Notes: a model not told the origin generated them from the letters alone. A stretch of 64,000 nt of DNA from Chloroflexota bacterium (GCA_013388855.1 JACAEM010000031.1:62001-126000), one strand, 5' to 3'; shown: positions 26,923-36,070, counted from the stretch's first letter. Numbers and translations are program-made.

Positions 26923-29367
26923 TTATTTCATCTTCGCGTGGATCGCATCCCAATCGGGTCCTTTTGGCATGATGAACAGGCAGCTTCCATTGCTTTTGTC
27001 TTCCCACACTTGACCAACGACCCGCTTTTCCTTGGAATCATCATCGCTCCAGCGGTCGAAGCCTTTGTATTCGACCACCAGGAAACGACCGTCCACCAGT
27101 TCACAAACGAAATCGGGGTAAAAACGGTCGGTGGAGGTTTGGAGCCAGAAGGCGTGCTGCGGGCGGCCTTCGAGGTTGCGCACCCAACGTTTGATTTTAG
27201 GATGATTATCCAGCAGTTGGGCGCATTCAAATTCTTCGCCGTTTGCTTTCAAATCACCGACAACCTTGTAATAATGCTTTTTGAATTTATGTTTTCCCTC
27301 AAACAGAGAGTTGGGCGGGTAGGGATATTCTTCGGGGTCAAAGGTGAAGACTAAATCGGGCGAAGAGACCAGTTCGTATTCGGAGGTGGAGAACAGCGTT
27401 TTTTGAAACACATCGGACTTTACAGCCTTGCGGATGCTGTCCAACTTCTGGCGGGCGGCTTCCTTGAGACGGTACTTTTCGCGCCAGAGTTCGCCAAGCG
27501 TCCAGCGGCGGCGTTCAAGCAGGCGTTCGACCATGCCGAGGAAGAAGATATGCGACTCTTCGTGGGGCACATCCCGGTGCGGGGTGTTTTCATCCAGCCA
27601 GCGCGCCAGGGCTTCCTTCGTTACTTTCTGATCGGAGGAAAGCAGGAAGGTTTGCTCATGCAAATCGGTGATGAAATTCGAGTGGATTTTTCCCGTCCTG
27701 TCGTCGATGTCCAACTCGACGCTGATCCCTGTGGGGGCATCTTTTGGGAACTCTTCCTCGGAGAGATAAGGATCCTGCCTGGCGAGATCGAGCGAGGCCT
27801 CATCGAGGAAACTGTCGTCGAATTGCTCGAGGAAGTCGCCCATATCCACTGCCAGTTTGGGGACGGAAAACGGCTCGGACGGTCTGGTCGCCGCGCTTGT
27901 CTTTTTGCCTGTTATCGCTTCTGTGGATGCTTCTGCTTCATTTTGACCGAACCAATACCCCGAGTCCGTCATTTGTTGCTGGCGGGCGATCTGAATGAGA
28001 CCCTGCACTTCCTGTCTCTCGAAACCGTTTTGAATGAGGGCATCGGCAAGGTTGTTGGCGGTGTTTGCAAAATGCAGGGAGGTGGCGAAGGCGTAGGCGT
28101 GATTGAGTTCGGCGTGTTTCTTGGCTTGCGCATATGGCTGGCGCAGGACGCGCCCCAGGATCTGTTCAACCGCCGTAGCGCCGACCTGCTCGGCAACGGT
28201 ACAAAGGATGTAGGCAAAGGAACAATCCCAACCTTCACGCAATGCCTGCACGGTGACGATGTAACGAATGGGACATTCCACCGCGAACAGGTCGATGTTT
28301 GTGATTTCATTGTTGTCGCCTGTGGCAATGGCGATCTGGTCTTCGGGGATGTGATTGTCTTTCAGCAGGCACTCTTTGACCGCTTCCACATTGACGGAAG
28401 TCTTATTTTTGTAGGTGGGTTGTGCCTGTAGAAGAACAATCGGGCGCAGATACTCGCCCGTCTCGGCGCGTTCAGCGCGGGCGATGGCTTCGAGTTCGTT
28501 GCGTTTGGCAATCGCCTGTGAAATGGCAACGCGCCAGTCTTGTTGCGTTTCCAAATAAATGGGCAGTTTGATCATCCCTTCGGCTTTGAGTTCTGCGGCA
28601 GAGACGGTGTGCAGAACGTTGCTGGGGTAATCTTCGGTGTCGGGTGTGGCGGTGAATTCCAGGATGCAGGACGGGGCGAATCGCTTGAGCGTGGCAAACG
28701 AAAGGTCAGTGCGGGCGTTGTGGGCTTCATCCACGATCACCAGCGGACGGTGCAAAGCCAGCACGTTGGCGAGAGAATAAATGGGAGAGCCGTCCTCATG
28801 TTTTTCGAGACCGGCCAACAGCGCGGGTTGAAGCGAGGCGGAGAAATGTCCCATGAGCGAGCCGTTCTGTTCATAGACCTTGCGTCCCTCCGTCTCTTCG
28901 ACGCGGAAGGCTTGCATGGTCGAGACGATGATGGTCACGCCGTTGAGTTGGGACGGCTGAACGGACAGGGCCTCGGAAATATCCAGCACGGTGACGTGCG
29001 CGCCCGCCGCCTCGACCGCCTTGCGGTAGGGATGTTTGCGGTTACGGAGCGCCTTGAGGGTCTGCTCACGGATGGTATTGGACGGGACCAGCCACAGCAC
29101 GAGCGGCTCGTCGGTATGCAGGTATTCGGTTTTGGCAATGGCGATGGAGTGCGCGGCGACGAGCGTTTTGCCGCCCCCCGTTGGCAGGCGCAGACAGACA
29201 TAAGGCAGGTCGTGGAATTCCGGCGCGGGGTTGTAGGGAACCCCGAGACCGTAACGACGCAAGGTGGTTTCGTAGAACGCAAGATTGGCGTCCCGTTTTT
29301 CAACACAGGCACGGAAGTAATCGCGCAGGGCGTCGAGCGTTCGTTTTTGATATTCTTTGAGTTGCAT
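26923..29367 (-). CDS. Type III restriction enzyme, Res-like helicase-nuclease subunit
   Basis: An 814-residue ATP-dependent restriction subunit. SF2 motifs: Walker A LPTGGGKT (about 61-68), DEAH in VIVDEAHNAR, TATP as motif III, and QILGRVLRQP as motif VI. The C-terminal part carries a PD-(D/E)xK-type nuclease signature, RFYPDFVCEL...LVVEYKG (about 760-785). With the methyltransferase next door it would cut unmodified DNA after translocation. It is separated from mod by a 96-base gap filled by repeat A. All motifs are intact, so it looks functional. Confidence 0.92.
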   Translation of the reverse strand: MQLKEYQKRTLDALRDYFRACVEKRDANLAFYETTLRRYGLGVPYNPAPEFHDLPYVCLRLPTGGGKTLVAAHSIAIAKTEYLHTDEPLVLWLVPSNTIREQTLKALRNRKHPYRKAVEAAGAHVTVLDISEALSVQPSQLNGVTIIVSTMQAFRVEETEGRKVYEQNGSLMGHFSASLQPALLAGLEKHEDGSPIYSLANVLALHRPLVIVDEAHNARTDLSFATLKRFAPSCILEFTATPDTEDYPSNVLHTVSAAELKAEGMIKLPIYLETQQDWRVAISQAIAKRNELEAIARAERAETGEYLRPIVLLQAQPTYKNKTSVNVEAVKECLLKDNHIPEDQIAIATGDNNEITNIDLFAVECPIRYIVTVQALREGWDCSFAYILCTVAEQVGATAVEQILGRVLRQPYAQAKKHAELNHAYAFATSLHFANTANNLADALIQNGFERQEVQGLIQIARQQQMTDSGYWFGQNEAEASTEAITGKKTSAATRPSEPFSVPKLAVDMGDFLEQFDDSFLDEASLDLARQDPYLSEEEFPKDAPTGISVELDIDDRTGKIHSNFITDLHEQTFLLSSDQKVTKEALARWLDENTPHRDVPHEESHIFFLGMVERLLERRRWTLGELWREKYRLKEAARQKLDSIRKAVKSDVFQKTLFSTSEYELVSSPDLVFTFDPEEYPYPPNSLFEGKHKFKKHYYKVVGDLKANGEEFECAQLLDNHPKIKRWVRNLEGRPQHAFWLQTSTDRFYPDFVCELVDGRFLVVEYKGFDRWSDDDSKEKRVVGQVWEDKSNGSCLFIMPKGPDWDAIHAKMK

Positions 29368-29383
29368 ATTATCCTACTTCAAG

Positions 29384-29463
29384 TGTCATTGCGAGGAGGG
29401 CGCTCTTCCCGACGAAGCAATCCCCTGTTATGAGGAGACTGCTTCCCGAAGGTCGCAGTGACA
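29384..29463. repeat. Dispersed palindromic repeat A, copy 3
   Basis: TGTCATTGCGAGGAGGGC at one end, GGTCGCAGTGACA at the other, CGACGAAGCAATC inside. It lies between mod and res. Confidence 0.8.
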
Positions 29464-31161
29464 CTAACTCGCCTTCACCTCATACGGTATCTGCCGGAAG
29501 GTGATGCCCAACTCGCGCAATTTCTCCTCGCTCAACAAACAACCGGTCCCATAGATGACCTTCGGACCATCGTGCTTTGGCAGGGATGCAATCGTTTTGC
29601 GTGTCAACACGTTCCCGCCGTTGGCTCGTTTGTCTTTCAAGATGCCATTGTAGAGCAGATAGACGGCGGTACCGTTGTGAACCCCCAACAAGGGGAATTG
29701 GCTTTTGGCTTCCTTCCCGCCTGCCCCCGCTTTTCGGGGGTTAGGGAAGGGCGGGGGGATAGGTAACGGCTGTCCCGTCTCGATGAAATACACATGCCCC
29801 GCCAGATCGTTGTACTTCACTTCCTCACGGATTTGACCATCGGCGTCGAACAAGGTCGCGCCCAATTCGCAGTAGCGGAAGCCGCCGCCGAGACCTGCTT
29901 CTTTCTTTTTGTTGCCTTTCTGGTCTTTCCATTCATAACCTTCTATTACATGTCTCAGTCTTTTTGCAGTAATGCTTGAAGCAATACCTTTGTCTATCTC
30001 AATAAGTATGAATTTACGATTTTCTTCTTCTTCTCGTTTGTTCATCTGTAAAACAGAATGACCTGTTGTGCCGCTTCCCGCAAAAGAGTCTAGAACTATA
30101 TCGCCTGGTAAAGTAGCAATTTGTAGGATTCGCTCAATTAATTGTGTAGGCTTTGGCGTGATGAACAAGTCTTGAGATGCCCCTGCTGCCATTACCTGAC
30201 TTAGTTCCTGCTTAGAATGTCGTGTACTTCCAACATCTTTCCAGAACCAAAGAGTTTGAGGAACAACACCCTCTTGTACCTCTGATAAGAAGCGCTTAAT
30301 TCCTGGACGATTGTTACCAGATTTACCCCACCAAATTCGATTGTCCTTTTCTAATTCTTCAAATTTATCTTTGCTTACTCGCCAGTAACTTCCTGCGGGA
30401 GGTCCTTCAATGATTCGACCTTTTGGTGTTGTAATTGGATATCGACCTTGAGCATAGAAGTTCCTTGCTGCTAAATCACTCAATAACCAAGGACCTCGCG
30501 GGTCGTTATCAGGATTTTTATATCTTGCTACCATTGCTTCTGTTCTTGGGAGTTTATTAGGTCTCCAGACATCAGCATTTTTGGCATAAATAATAATGTA
30601 ATCGTGATCTTCGCTTAAATGAATTGCGGTGTTCTTCGGACTGTCCATCTTTTGCCAGATAACTGTGGCAATATAATTCTGTGCCCCGAAGATTTCATTC
30701 ATGATATAACGTAGTGAGTGTACTTCATTGTCATCAATGCTTATGAAGATTGCACCGTTTTCTTGTAACATCTCACGGAGTAAAACCAAGCGCGGGTACA
30801 TCATGCACAGCCACTTGTCATGGCGGCTCAAGTCTTCGGCTTCGCCGCCCACCACCTTGCCCAGCCAGTCCTTTATCTCAGGGCTGTTGACATTATCGTT
30901 ATATACCCAGCCCTCGTTGCCCGTGTTGTAAGGCGGGTCAATGTAAATGCACTTCACCTGTCCCGCGTAATAGGGGAGCAGGGCTTTCAGGGCTTCGAGA
31001 TTATCGCCCTGGATGAGGAGGTTGCCGACCTCACCCCCGTCCCCTCTCCCGCGGGGAGAGGGGGGTACGGAGAGCCTGTCAATGGGTTTGAGCAGGCGGA
31101 AAGGCACTTCCTTGTGATGGTTGACGACGGCGTCTTTGCCGATCCAATGCAGGGTGGGCAT
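29464..31161 (-). CDS. Type III-like DNA adenine methyltransferase (Mod)
   Basis: A 565-residue beta-class N6-adenine methyltransferase: catalytic DPPYNTG (motif IV, about 76-82) precedes SAM-binding DSFAGSGTTGH (motif I, about 355-365). It sets the recognition sequence for the restriction pair. The start is the ATG at 31161 (AGGAG upstream); the open frame to 31293 is not coding. Two segments look like insertions of genomic repeats into the frame: SVPPSPRGRGDGGEV near residue 32 (repeat B) and PIPPPFPNPRKAGAGGKEAK near residue 475 (repeat C). Both keep the frame and miss catalytic motifs. Confidence 0.92.
   Translation of the reverse strand: MPTLHWIGKDAVVNHHKEVPFRLLKPIDRLSVPPSPRGRGDGGEVGNLLIQGDNLEALKALLPYYAGQVKCIYIDPPYNTGNEGWVYNDNVNSPEIKDWLGKVVGGEAEDLSRHDKWLCMMYPRLVLLREMLQENGAIFISIDDNEVHSLRYIMNEIFGAQNYIATVIWQKMDSPKNTAIHLSEDHDYIIIYAKNADVWRPNKLPRTEAMVARYKNPDNDPRGPWLLSDLAARNFYAQGRYPITTPKGRIIEGPPAGSYWRVSKDKFEELEKDNRIWWGKSGNNRPGIKRFLSEVQEGVVPQTLWFWKDVGSTRHSKQELSQVMAAGASQDLFITPKPTQLIERILQIATLPGDIVLDSFAGSGTTGHSVLQMNKREEEENRKFILIEIDKGIASSITAKRLRHVIEGYEWKDQKGNKKKEAGLGGGFRYCELGATLFDADGQIREEVKYNDLAGHVYFIETGQPLPIPPPFPNPRKAGAGGKEAKSQFPLLGVHNGTAVYLLYNGILKDKRANGGNVLTRKTIASLPKHDGPKVIYGTGCLLSEEKLRELGITFRQIPYEVKAS
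29709..29761. repeat. G/C-rich inverted repeat C inside mod
   Basis: An imperfect inverted repeat, CCCGCCTGCCCCCGC - TTTT - CGGGGGTTAGGGAAGGG, translated in frame as a Pro/Gly/Lys-rich insertion in the C-terminal part of Mod. Confidence 0.55.
31028..31072. repeat. Dispersed palindromic repeat B, copy 1, inside mod
   Basis: ACCTCACCCCCGTCCCCTC followed by TCCCGCGGGGAGAGGGG. The same sequence, in inverse orientation, lies at 36031-36070. Here it encodes a short low-complexity insert near the Mod N-terminus. Confidence 0.7.
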
Positions 31162-31517
31162 GAGGGGTGAGGTCTCCTGTCTGGGGGGTAATTGTAACAA
31201 AAAAGCCCTGTTGCTCGATGTCCATGCGTGCCGCTCTCTGGCAAAGCAATCTCCCTGGTGCGGGAGATTACTTCGCTCTGCTCGCAATGACACTGGCTAT
31301 CGTGTCATTGCGAGGAGGGTTGAGACACGTTCGCGTCGAAATCCCGACGAAGCAATCCCCTGTTGCCCGATGTCCGTGCAAGCCGCTCTCTGGCAAAGCA
31401 ATCCCCTGTCATCGAGAGATTACCCGCTCGGCGCAGGCGCTCTGCTTACAGTGACTTGCAATCTATTCCGTGAACTTGAGAGGTCTTTACAAAATCTGCG
31501 TCTGACTGGCGGAACGT
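31162..31517. other. Intergenic region between mod and the zinc-repeat gene
   Basis: About 355 bases filled mainly by tandem copies of repeat A. No credible gene. No clear promoter for mod is visible in the last 100 bases. Confidence 0.5.
31230..31465. repeat. Repeat A, cluster of two or three copies
   Basis: Two copies meet head to head around CTCGCAATGACA (31281-31292) and GTGTCATTGCGAG (from about 31302). A third partial unit follows with GGCAAAGCAATCCCCTGT repeated at about 31230 and 31392. The cluster suggests nested or repeated insertion at one site. Confidence 0.7.
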
Positions 31518-32513
31518 TCAGTATTTCCTTTTGGAACACAAAAAACTGTGATTGGGCAGGACCTGACCGCATTCATCGCAAGTTACTTGAGGATACGGGA
31601 AGCCGGGCGGAAGCTTGTTTGGGTTTCGAGAACATTCATCAGTATGACCGAAATATTCACCGCATTCACTGCAAGCCCAAGGGGATCGATGGGTCGAAAG
31701 ATCGATGGTCGATTTGCTCGGATTTCGGGAGCATCCATCCGCATGGCCATAGTATTGACCGCATTCACTGCAAGGCGGGGGAGGTTCATACGAAAAATCG
31801 AAAGTCGGTTTGTTCGGAATTCGGGAGCATCCAAACGCGTGGCCGGGCAAAACCCAGCCGCATTCACTGCAAAGCCAGGGGGAAGGGTTGTTCGAGAGAG
31901 CGAAGGTTGGTCGATTGGGGTTTTGGGAACATTCATTGCTATGGCCGAAATATTGACCGCATTCGCTGCAAGCCCCGGGGGGACGATACGTCGAAAGATC
32001 GATGGGCGGCTTGTTCGGGTTTTTGGAACACCACTGGGCATGGCTGTTGAGAGGCTGCTTGCATTCATTGCAAACCATCCAGGGCGATCCGAATGCGCCA
32101 AGCTGGTAAAAGTTCAAATCGATGGACTGCGGTTTTGCCGGGAACAGGTCTGTTCTTGGAATTTCCATATATTCGGGCAGTTTGACCGGAAAATCCCTCA
32201 GCGTCAGGGGCTTGTCATTCTCTGCAATCAGGATGCCTGAGCTCCCGCTTCGGATGCGATAGGACGTCCCAAATGCCTGGGATTTGTATAACTCGACGAC
32301 CGTTTTCGCCCCTAACCTTGTCATCCATGCGATTAGATCGGCGAGTGGAAGGACATACCCGACAGGTCCTAGGGCAAATTGCAACCCGCCGCGGATGGCA
32401 ATACCGAGCAGGGATTTGTAGGAGGAAAAGACCATCTCCTCTCCCAATTCCCTGGTGGTGACTTTTAGGAGGGTCTTTAGGACAACTTCACCCTTTGAAT
32501 CATTCCTGCTCAT
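31518..32513 (-). CDS. Protein with six tandem CCHC zinc-knuckle repeats
   Basis: A 331-residue protein not matched to a named family. Residues about 1-140 form a domain with two hydrophobic Gly-rich helices (about 35-68). Then six repeats begin at C148, C182, C215, C248, C281 and C312, a period of about 33. Each is Cx2C-x5/6-H-x3-C (CSECGQYFGHSNEC type) followed by a linker with N-P-N-K/R-P. The spacing differs from the retroviral knuckle (Cx2Cx4Hx4C). Knuckles of this size bind nucleic acid or protein. An extended -10 TATAAT at 32539-32544 precedes the start. It is divergent from the kinase-ATPase gene and downstream of it lies the type III system. Confidence 0.85.
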   Translation of the reverse strand: MSRNDSKGEVVLKTLLKVTTRELGEEMVFSSYKSLLGIAIRGGLQFALGPVGYVLPLADLIAWMTRLGAKTVVELYKSQAFGTSYRIRSGSSGILIAENDKPLTLRDFPVKLPEYMEIPRTDLFPAKPQSIDLNFYQLGAFGSPWMVCNECKQPLNSHAQWCSKNPNKPPIDLSTYRPPGACSECGQYFGHSNECSQNPNRPTFALSNNPSPWLCSECGWVLPGHAFGCSRIPNKPTFDFSYEPPPPCSECGQYYGHADGCSRNPSKSTIDLSTHRSPWACSECGEYFGHTDECSRNPNKLPPGFPYPQVTCDECGQVLPNHSFLCSKRKY

Positions 32514-32535
32514 TGTCTTGCCTGAACACCCGTAT

Positions 32536-32550
32536 GAAATTATAGCACCC
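32536..32550 (-). promoter_or_regulatory. Extended -10 promoter of the zinc-repeat gene
   Basis: GTGCTATAATTTCAT on the minus strand (TATAAT at 32539-32544, TGC extension), identical over 15 bases to the uvrA promoter. Confidence 0.55.
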
Positions 32551-32688
32551 TCTACTGCCGGGAGCCGCATCCGGCAACAACTCTCGCTCACAATCGCGCA
32601 TACCTCTCGAAGGCTGCATCAACCTTCGGAATGCCTCTCCCCGACCGGCGGGAGAATGGGATTGTAACAATACGGTACTGTCCTGCGC

Positions 32689-32718
32689 TTGTCTGCTTGG
32701 TTACAGAGGCGTTATACT
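32689..32718 (+). promoter_or_regulatory. Promoter of the kinase-ATPase gene, predicted leaderless
   Basis: TTGTCT (32689-32694), an 18-base spacer and TATACT (32713-32718). The ATG at 32726 lies 7 bases after the -10, where transcription should begin. Confidence 0.55.
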
Positions 32719-32725
32719 CAGCGGT

Positions 32726-35503
32726 ATGGAGCGAGAGAAATTCAACCGGTATGAACTTGTCGAAGAAATCGGACTTGGGGGAATGGCGAGTGTGTACCGG
32801 GCGTACGATCCCCTGTTTGAGCGGGAGGTCGCCCTTAAGATCCTGAGGCGGGAACTGCTGTATAGCGATCAAATTCGCGAGCGTTTCGAGCGGGAAACAA
32901 AAATAGTGGCAAGGCTCGAACATCCGGCGATTGTCCCGGTATATGATGTCGGACGCGCCAACGACCAGTTATTCTTCGTGATGCGATACATGTCTGGCGG
33001 GTCGTTGTCCGAGCGGCTGAGAAAGGGCCCGCTTTCGGGCGAGGAGGTGATCCGCATTTTTCAGCGGATTGCTTCCGCCCTTGATTATGCCCACACGAGG
33101 GGGATTATTCACCGCGACTTGAAGCCGGGCAATATTTTATTCGATGAGAACGGCAATGCCTACATCTCGGACTTTGGCATCGCCAAATTTTCGAATTATT
33201 CCGAAGACCTGACCGGTTCTGCGATTATCGGGACGCCCAAATATATCAGCCCGGAACAAGCTCAGGGGAACGAGATTGACGGACGAAGCGATATTTACTC
33301 CCTGGGCGTCATCCTATTCGAGATGTTGAGTGGGAGGCCGCCCTTTGACGCGGATACTCCGCTGGCGGTGATTTTCAAGCATGTCACCGAACCCCCTCCA
33401 AGACTCGCAAACATCAATCCCGACCTGCCAAAAGGACTTCAGTCCGTGCTGGATAAGGCATTGGCAAAAGACCGGGCGGAGCGATATGGCACCGCAATGG
33501 AGCTTGTTGCTGAATTAATGGTAGTGTTTCCACCCGCAGACTCCACCATTGACTCTACGCTTTATCCTGCAATAAAGGCGGAGAAAAAAGCCGTTCAGAA
33601 AAAGAGTGAATTAAAAACTCCTGTTTCATTTTTCCGCATTCTGCCTGCTGTATTGATCGGCATTATCATCATGCTGCTGGCCGTTATTGCCGCCCCCTAT
33701 TGGATCCCGCTCAATTATCCTCCCACGGTTTCGGTGACGCCTTCTCCGACTGTTACAACCACTTCGACGCCGTCACCCACCGCAACAACCGCCCCGACGA
33801 GGGAAGTGATTGTGACGCCTACAGGTTCGGCAATACCTCCGACGCTTCCGACAGCCTGGATGAATAACCCGCGGCTTGTTGCCGGTGTTTTCGCAGGGAC
33901 CGTCATTGTCTTGGGGCTTTTGGGGGTCTGGTATTACACAAGGAGGGATGACGTGTCCTCGATGGACAAGGGGACTGCCGCCCCCGGCCCTCATGGTCGG
34001 AAGGAGGAAGCGGCAGAACAGCCTGCGGCCTCCACGACCATGACAACGAATTTACTGGCGGCTCTCGATCCCAAGAAACGAAAGGAACTCCTGTATCTGA
34101 TTGGCCGGAATCCGGAATTGCGCCTGAAGGACAAAATTGTATATTATGGCGGCGGGCGGTATATCCTGCATGGGTTTGGTCGTTTTGGCGCAACTGCCTT
34201 GATCGATCAGATTGTGAAGATCGCAGAATATGAATTTAACAAATTGAACCAGATCAAGGAAAAGGGCATTATCATGACGATACGCATCGACGCCGCGACG
34301 CTGGAGGAAAAGGACGGCGAGATCAATGGCGTGATTCGGGAATTTAAATTCGGGGCAAAGCACTCGAATCTGGCTCGTTCTTTTAAATCCCAGATGGATC
34401 GATTGTATAGGAACCGTCTGGCTGAAGTGAATAGTTCGACGGATGAAAAAACCGTATCGGTCAAGGCGGCGCCTCTGCCCGGCATCGAAGCGCAGTTCTC
34501 CCGAAAATTCGGCAGCTCCTCTCAAAAGGTCTCCGGCGACGACCTGTTGAAATTGGTGGCGGATTTTCTGGATCGGGCGGAAAGGCAGGAGCCTAACTCG
34601 CTGGATTTGCTCATTGATCGAGTGCTCGGAAATACCACTCTTCCGGCCCGTATTATCTTTGTCATCGATCGGATTAAGTCGGAAAATGTTTTTACCTCAT
34701 TAAGGAGGATGCGGCTGTTCGACGATGACCGGATCACTTTTTTCGGGGTCGTCTCGCATGAACGGTATCTTGCCTGGAAACGTAACGAAGAGATTATGGG
34801 CATGATTCGGGAGTTGAAGTTTCAATTCCATTATGTTTCCTGCTTATGGGAAGAGAAGACGGATTTCGTCAGGAATTTGATCGAAAATGCATTTCAGTAT
34901 AAAGTGGTGGGCAATAAGGACTTGCTTCTGGATTTCAAAGACCATATCGCTTTTATTGCACGAGGAGCGCCCGGCGACGCCGTACTCGAGGCTCTGAAGA
35001 CCGATTACTGTGAGTATCCATTTGGTGAGCCAAAGCTGAATCTGGAGAAGATTGGAAATATCGGAGAAGTAAAAACGAATGCGGCCTTGCAGAACATCCT
35101 TGTTCGAAATTGGGAAGTTATACTGGCTTCGCGCTTCAAGAATACCAGGGATGAGGAAGAAGATCGAGCGCGGCGGGCTGTATACAAGCTGGTTGATTGG
35201 ATTCGCTCCCGAATCATATTTACCCTCCAGGAGGCACAGGATTTTGCCCTGAAATCCGACCTGCGGATTTCAGACGCCGACTCGATCTGCCTGAATATCC
35301 TTGAAGCCTTGTTGGAGGTTCTTGTCAGGGAAAGATATTTATCGTTTTATAACGGAAACTACGGGGTGACAGCGCTTACCACGCCTGACGATATCCGGCG
35401 CAATGGAAAGATGACCAAAGCCGGAAAGAAGACCGACGCCCGCTCCAAAGCGGCTAAGCGAACAGGCGGATCGAAACACAATTCCTCCCGTAAACCGGTA
35501 TAG
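32726..35503 (+). CDS. Ser/Thr kinase fused through two membrane helices to a degenerate P-loop-like domain
   Basis: A 925-residue protein. A complete kinase domain (Gly loop from G16, K38, HRDLKPGN with D131, SDFGIAK, TPKYISPEQAQG) is followed by a membrane helix (about 305-330), a Thr/Pro linker, a second helix (about 385-405) and a large C-terminal domain. That domain resembles KAP/STAND NTPases: ILHGFGRFGATAL at the Walker A position (G483 to T490, with A489 where Lys belongs) and RIIFVIDR (D648-R649) at Walker B. A helical/winged-helix-like region and a Lys/Arg-rich tail end the protein. Seen: intact kinase, missing Walker lysine. Inferred: sensor or effector whose ATPase is inactive or non-canonical. 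Divergent from the zinc-repeat gene. Confidence 0.85.
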   Translation: MEREKFNRYELVEEIGLGGMASVYRAYDPLFEREVALKILRRELLYSDQIRERFERETKIVARLEHPAIVPVYDVGRANDQLFFVMRYMSGGSLSERLRKGPLSGEEVIRIFQRIASALDYAHTRGIIHRDLKPGNILFDENGNAYISDFGIAKFSNYSEDLTGSAIIGTPKYISPEQAQGNEIDGRSDIYSLGVILFEMLSGRPPFDADTPLAVIFKHVTEPPPRLANINPDLPKGLQSVLDKALAKDRAERYGTAMELVAELMVVFPPADSTIDSTLYPAIKAEKKAVQKKSELKTPVSFFRILPAVLIGIIIMLLAVIAAPYWIPLNYPPTVSVTPSPTVTTTSTPSPTATTAPTREVIVTPTGSAIPPTLPTAWMNNPRLVAGVFAGTVIVLGLLGVWYYTRRDDVSSMDKGTAAPGPHGRKEEAAEQPAASTTMTTNLLAALDPKKRKELLYLIGRNPELRLKDKIVYYGGGRYILHGFGRFGATALIDQIVKIAEYEFNKLNQIKEKGIIMTIRIDAATLEEKDGEINGVIREFKFGAKHSNLARSFKSQMDRLYRNRLAEVNSSTDEKTVSVKAAPLPGIEAQFSRKFGSSSQKVSGDDLLKLVADFLDRAERQEPNSLDLLIDRVLGNTTLPARIIFVIDRIKSENVFTSLRRMRLFDDDRITFFGVVSHERYLAWKRNEEIMGMIRELKFQFHYVSCLWEEKTDFVRNLIENAFQYKVVGNKDLLLDFKDHIAFIARGAPGDAVLEALKTDYCEYPFGEPKLNLEKIGNIGEVKTNAALQNILVRNWEVILASRFKNTRDEEEDRARRAVYKLVDWIRSRIIFTLQEAQDFALKSDLRISDADSICLNILEALLEVLVRERYLSFYNGNYGVTALTTPDDIRRNGKMTKAGKKTDARSKAAKRTGGSKHNSSRKPV

Positions 35504-35786
35504 GGGTAAGTGTGGCAGTATCGCCTTACGGGTAATAGTTGCTTGGGTACATTGGCACATAACGCCCCAAAGGCTTTTCCCGTTTGAGTCTTCGACACGG
35601 TCCTTCTTATTTCCGATAAAGTTTATTATCCGCAGTTGGGGAGCATCTTTGCAGCAATGTAAGCAGAACCATTCAATTTAAAGACTCTTCCCAATCGTGC
35701 GATGGGAGCAAAAGAACTGGAAAATCTCCCTGGTTTGAACGAAAAGCGGCGTAAATATCCTCAAATACCCTCCTCCAGTTCTTTCC

Positions 35787-35830
35787 AGTTAGGATCTAGT
35801 TAGGTAACAGTTAGGCAGTAGTTAGGCAGT
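35787..35830. promoter_or_regulatory. Four 11-bp direct repeats, AGTTAGG-N4
   Basis: Units start at 35787, 35798, 35809 and 35820; each has AGTTAGG plus four bases (ATCT, TAAC, CAGT, CAGT). The 11-bp period places all seven-base cores on one face of the helix. Seven-base direct repeats with 4-base spacers are the layout of PhoB/OmpR-type winged-helix sites. Confidence 0.55.
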
Positions 35831-36030
35831 AGGTCGGCGTTCCTGTCGATCCCATTATCCATACCCTGCACAGCCTCACCCCTGAATGTAGCATGATTTT
35901 TCTTGATATTCGTTATAAAGCCGCAAATCTGCACCTGCAAAAGCAAAGCGAAATTCAAATCATTCCTTGCCACACCCTCGAAAATCGGGTACATTAACCC
36001 CTTAGCACGTGCGTTCTAATTTCCCTTGCC

Positions 36031-36070
36031 TTTCCCCTTTCCCAGGCGGAGAGGGGCAGGGGTGAGGTTC
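36031..36070. repeat. Dispersed palindromic repeat B, copy 2
   Basis: Plus strand CCTTTCCCCTTTCCCAGG then CGGAGAGGGGCAGGGGTGAGG, the reverse complement of copy 1 in its core. It ends about a dozen bases before the ATPase ATG and abuts the ribosome site. Confidence 0.7.

Noticed and set aside
31600-32100. Regular approximately 99-bp repeats that could look like a CRISPR or satellite
   Set aside because: The period is in frame and encodes the zinc-knuckle repeats; units are too long and divergent for CRISPR.
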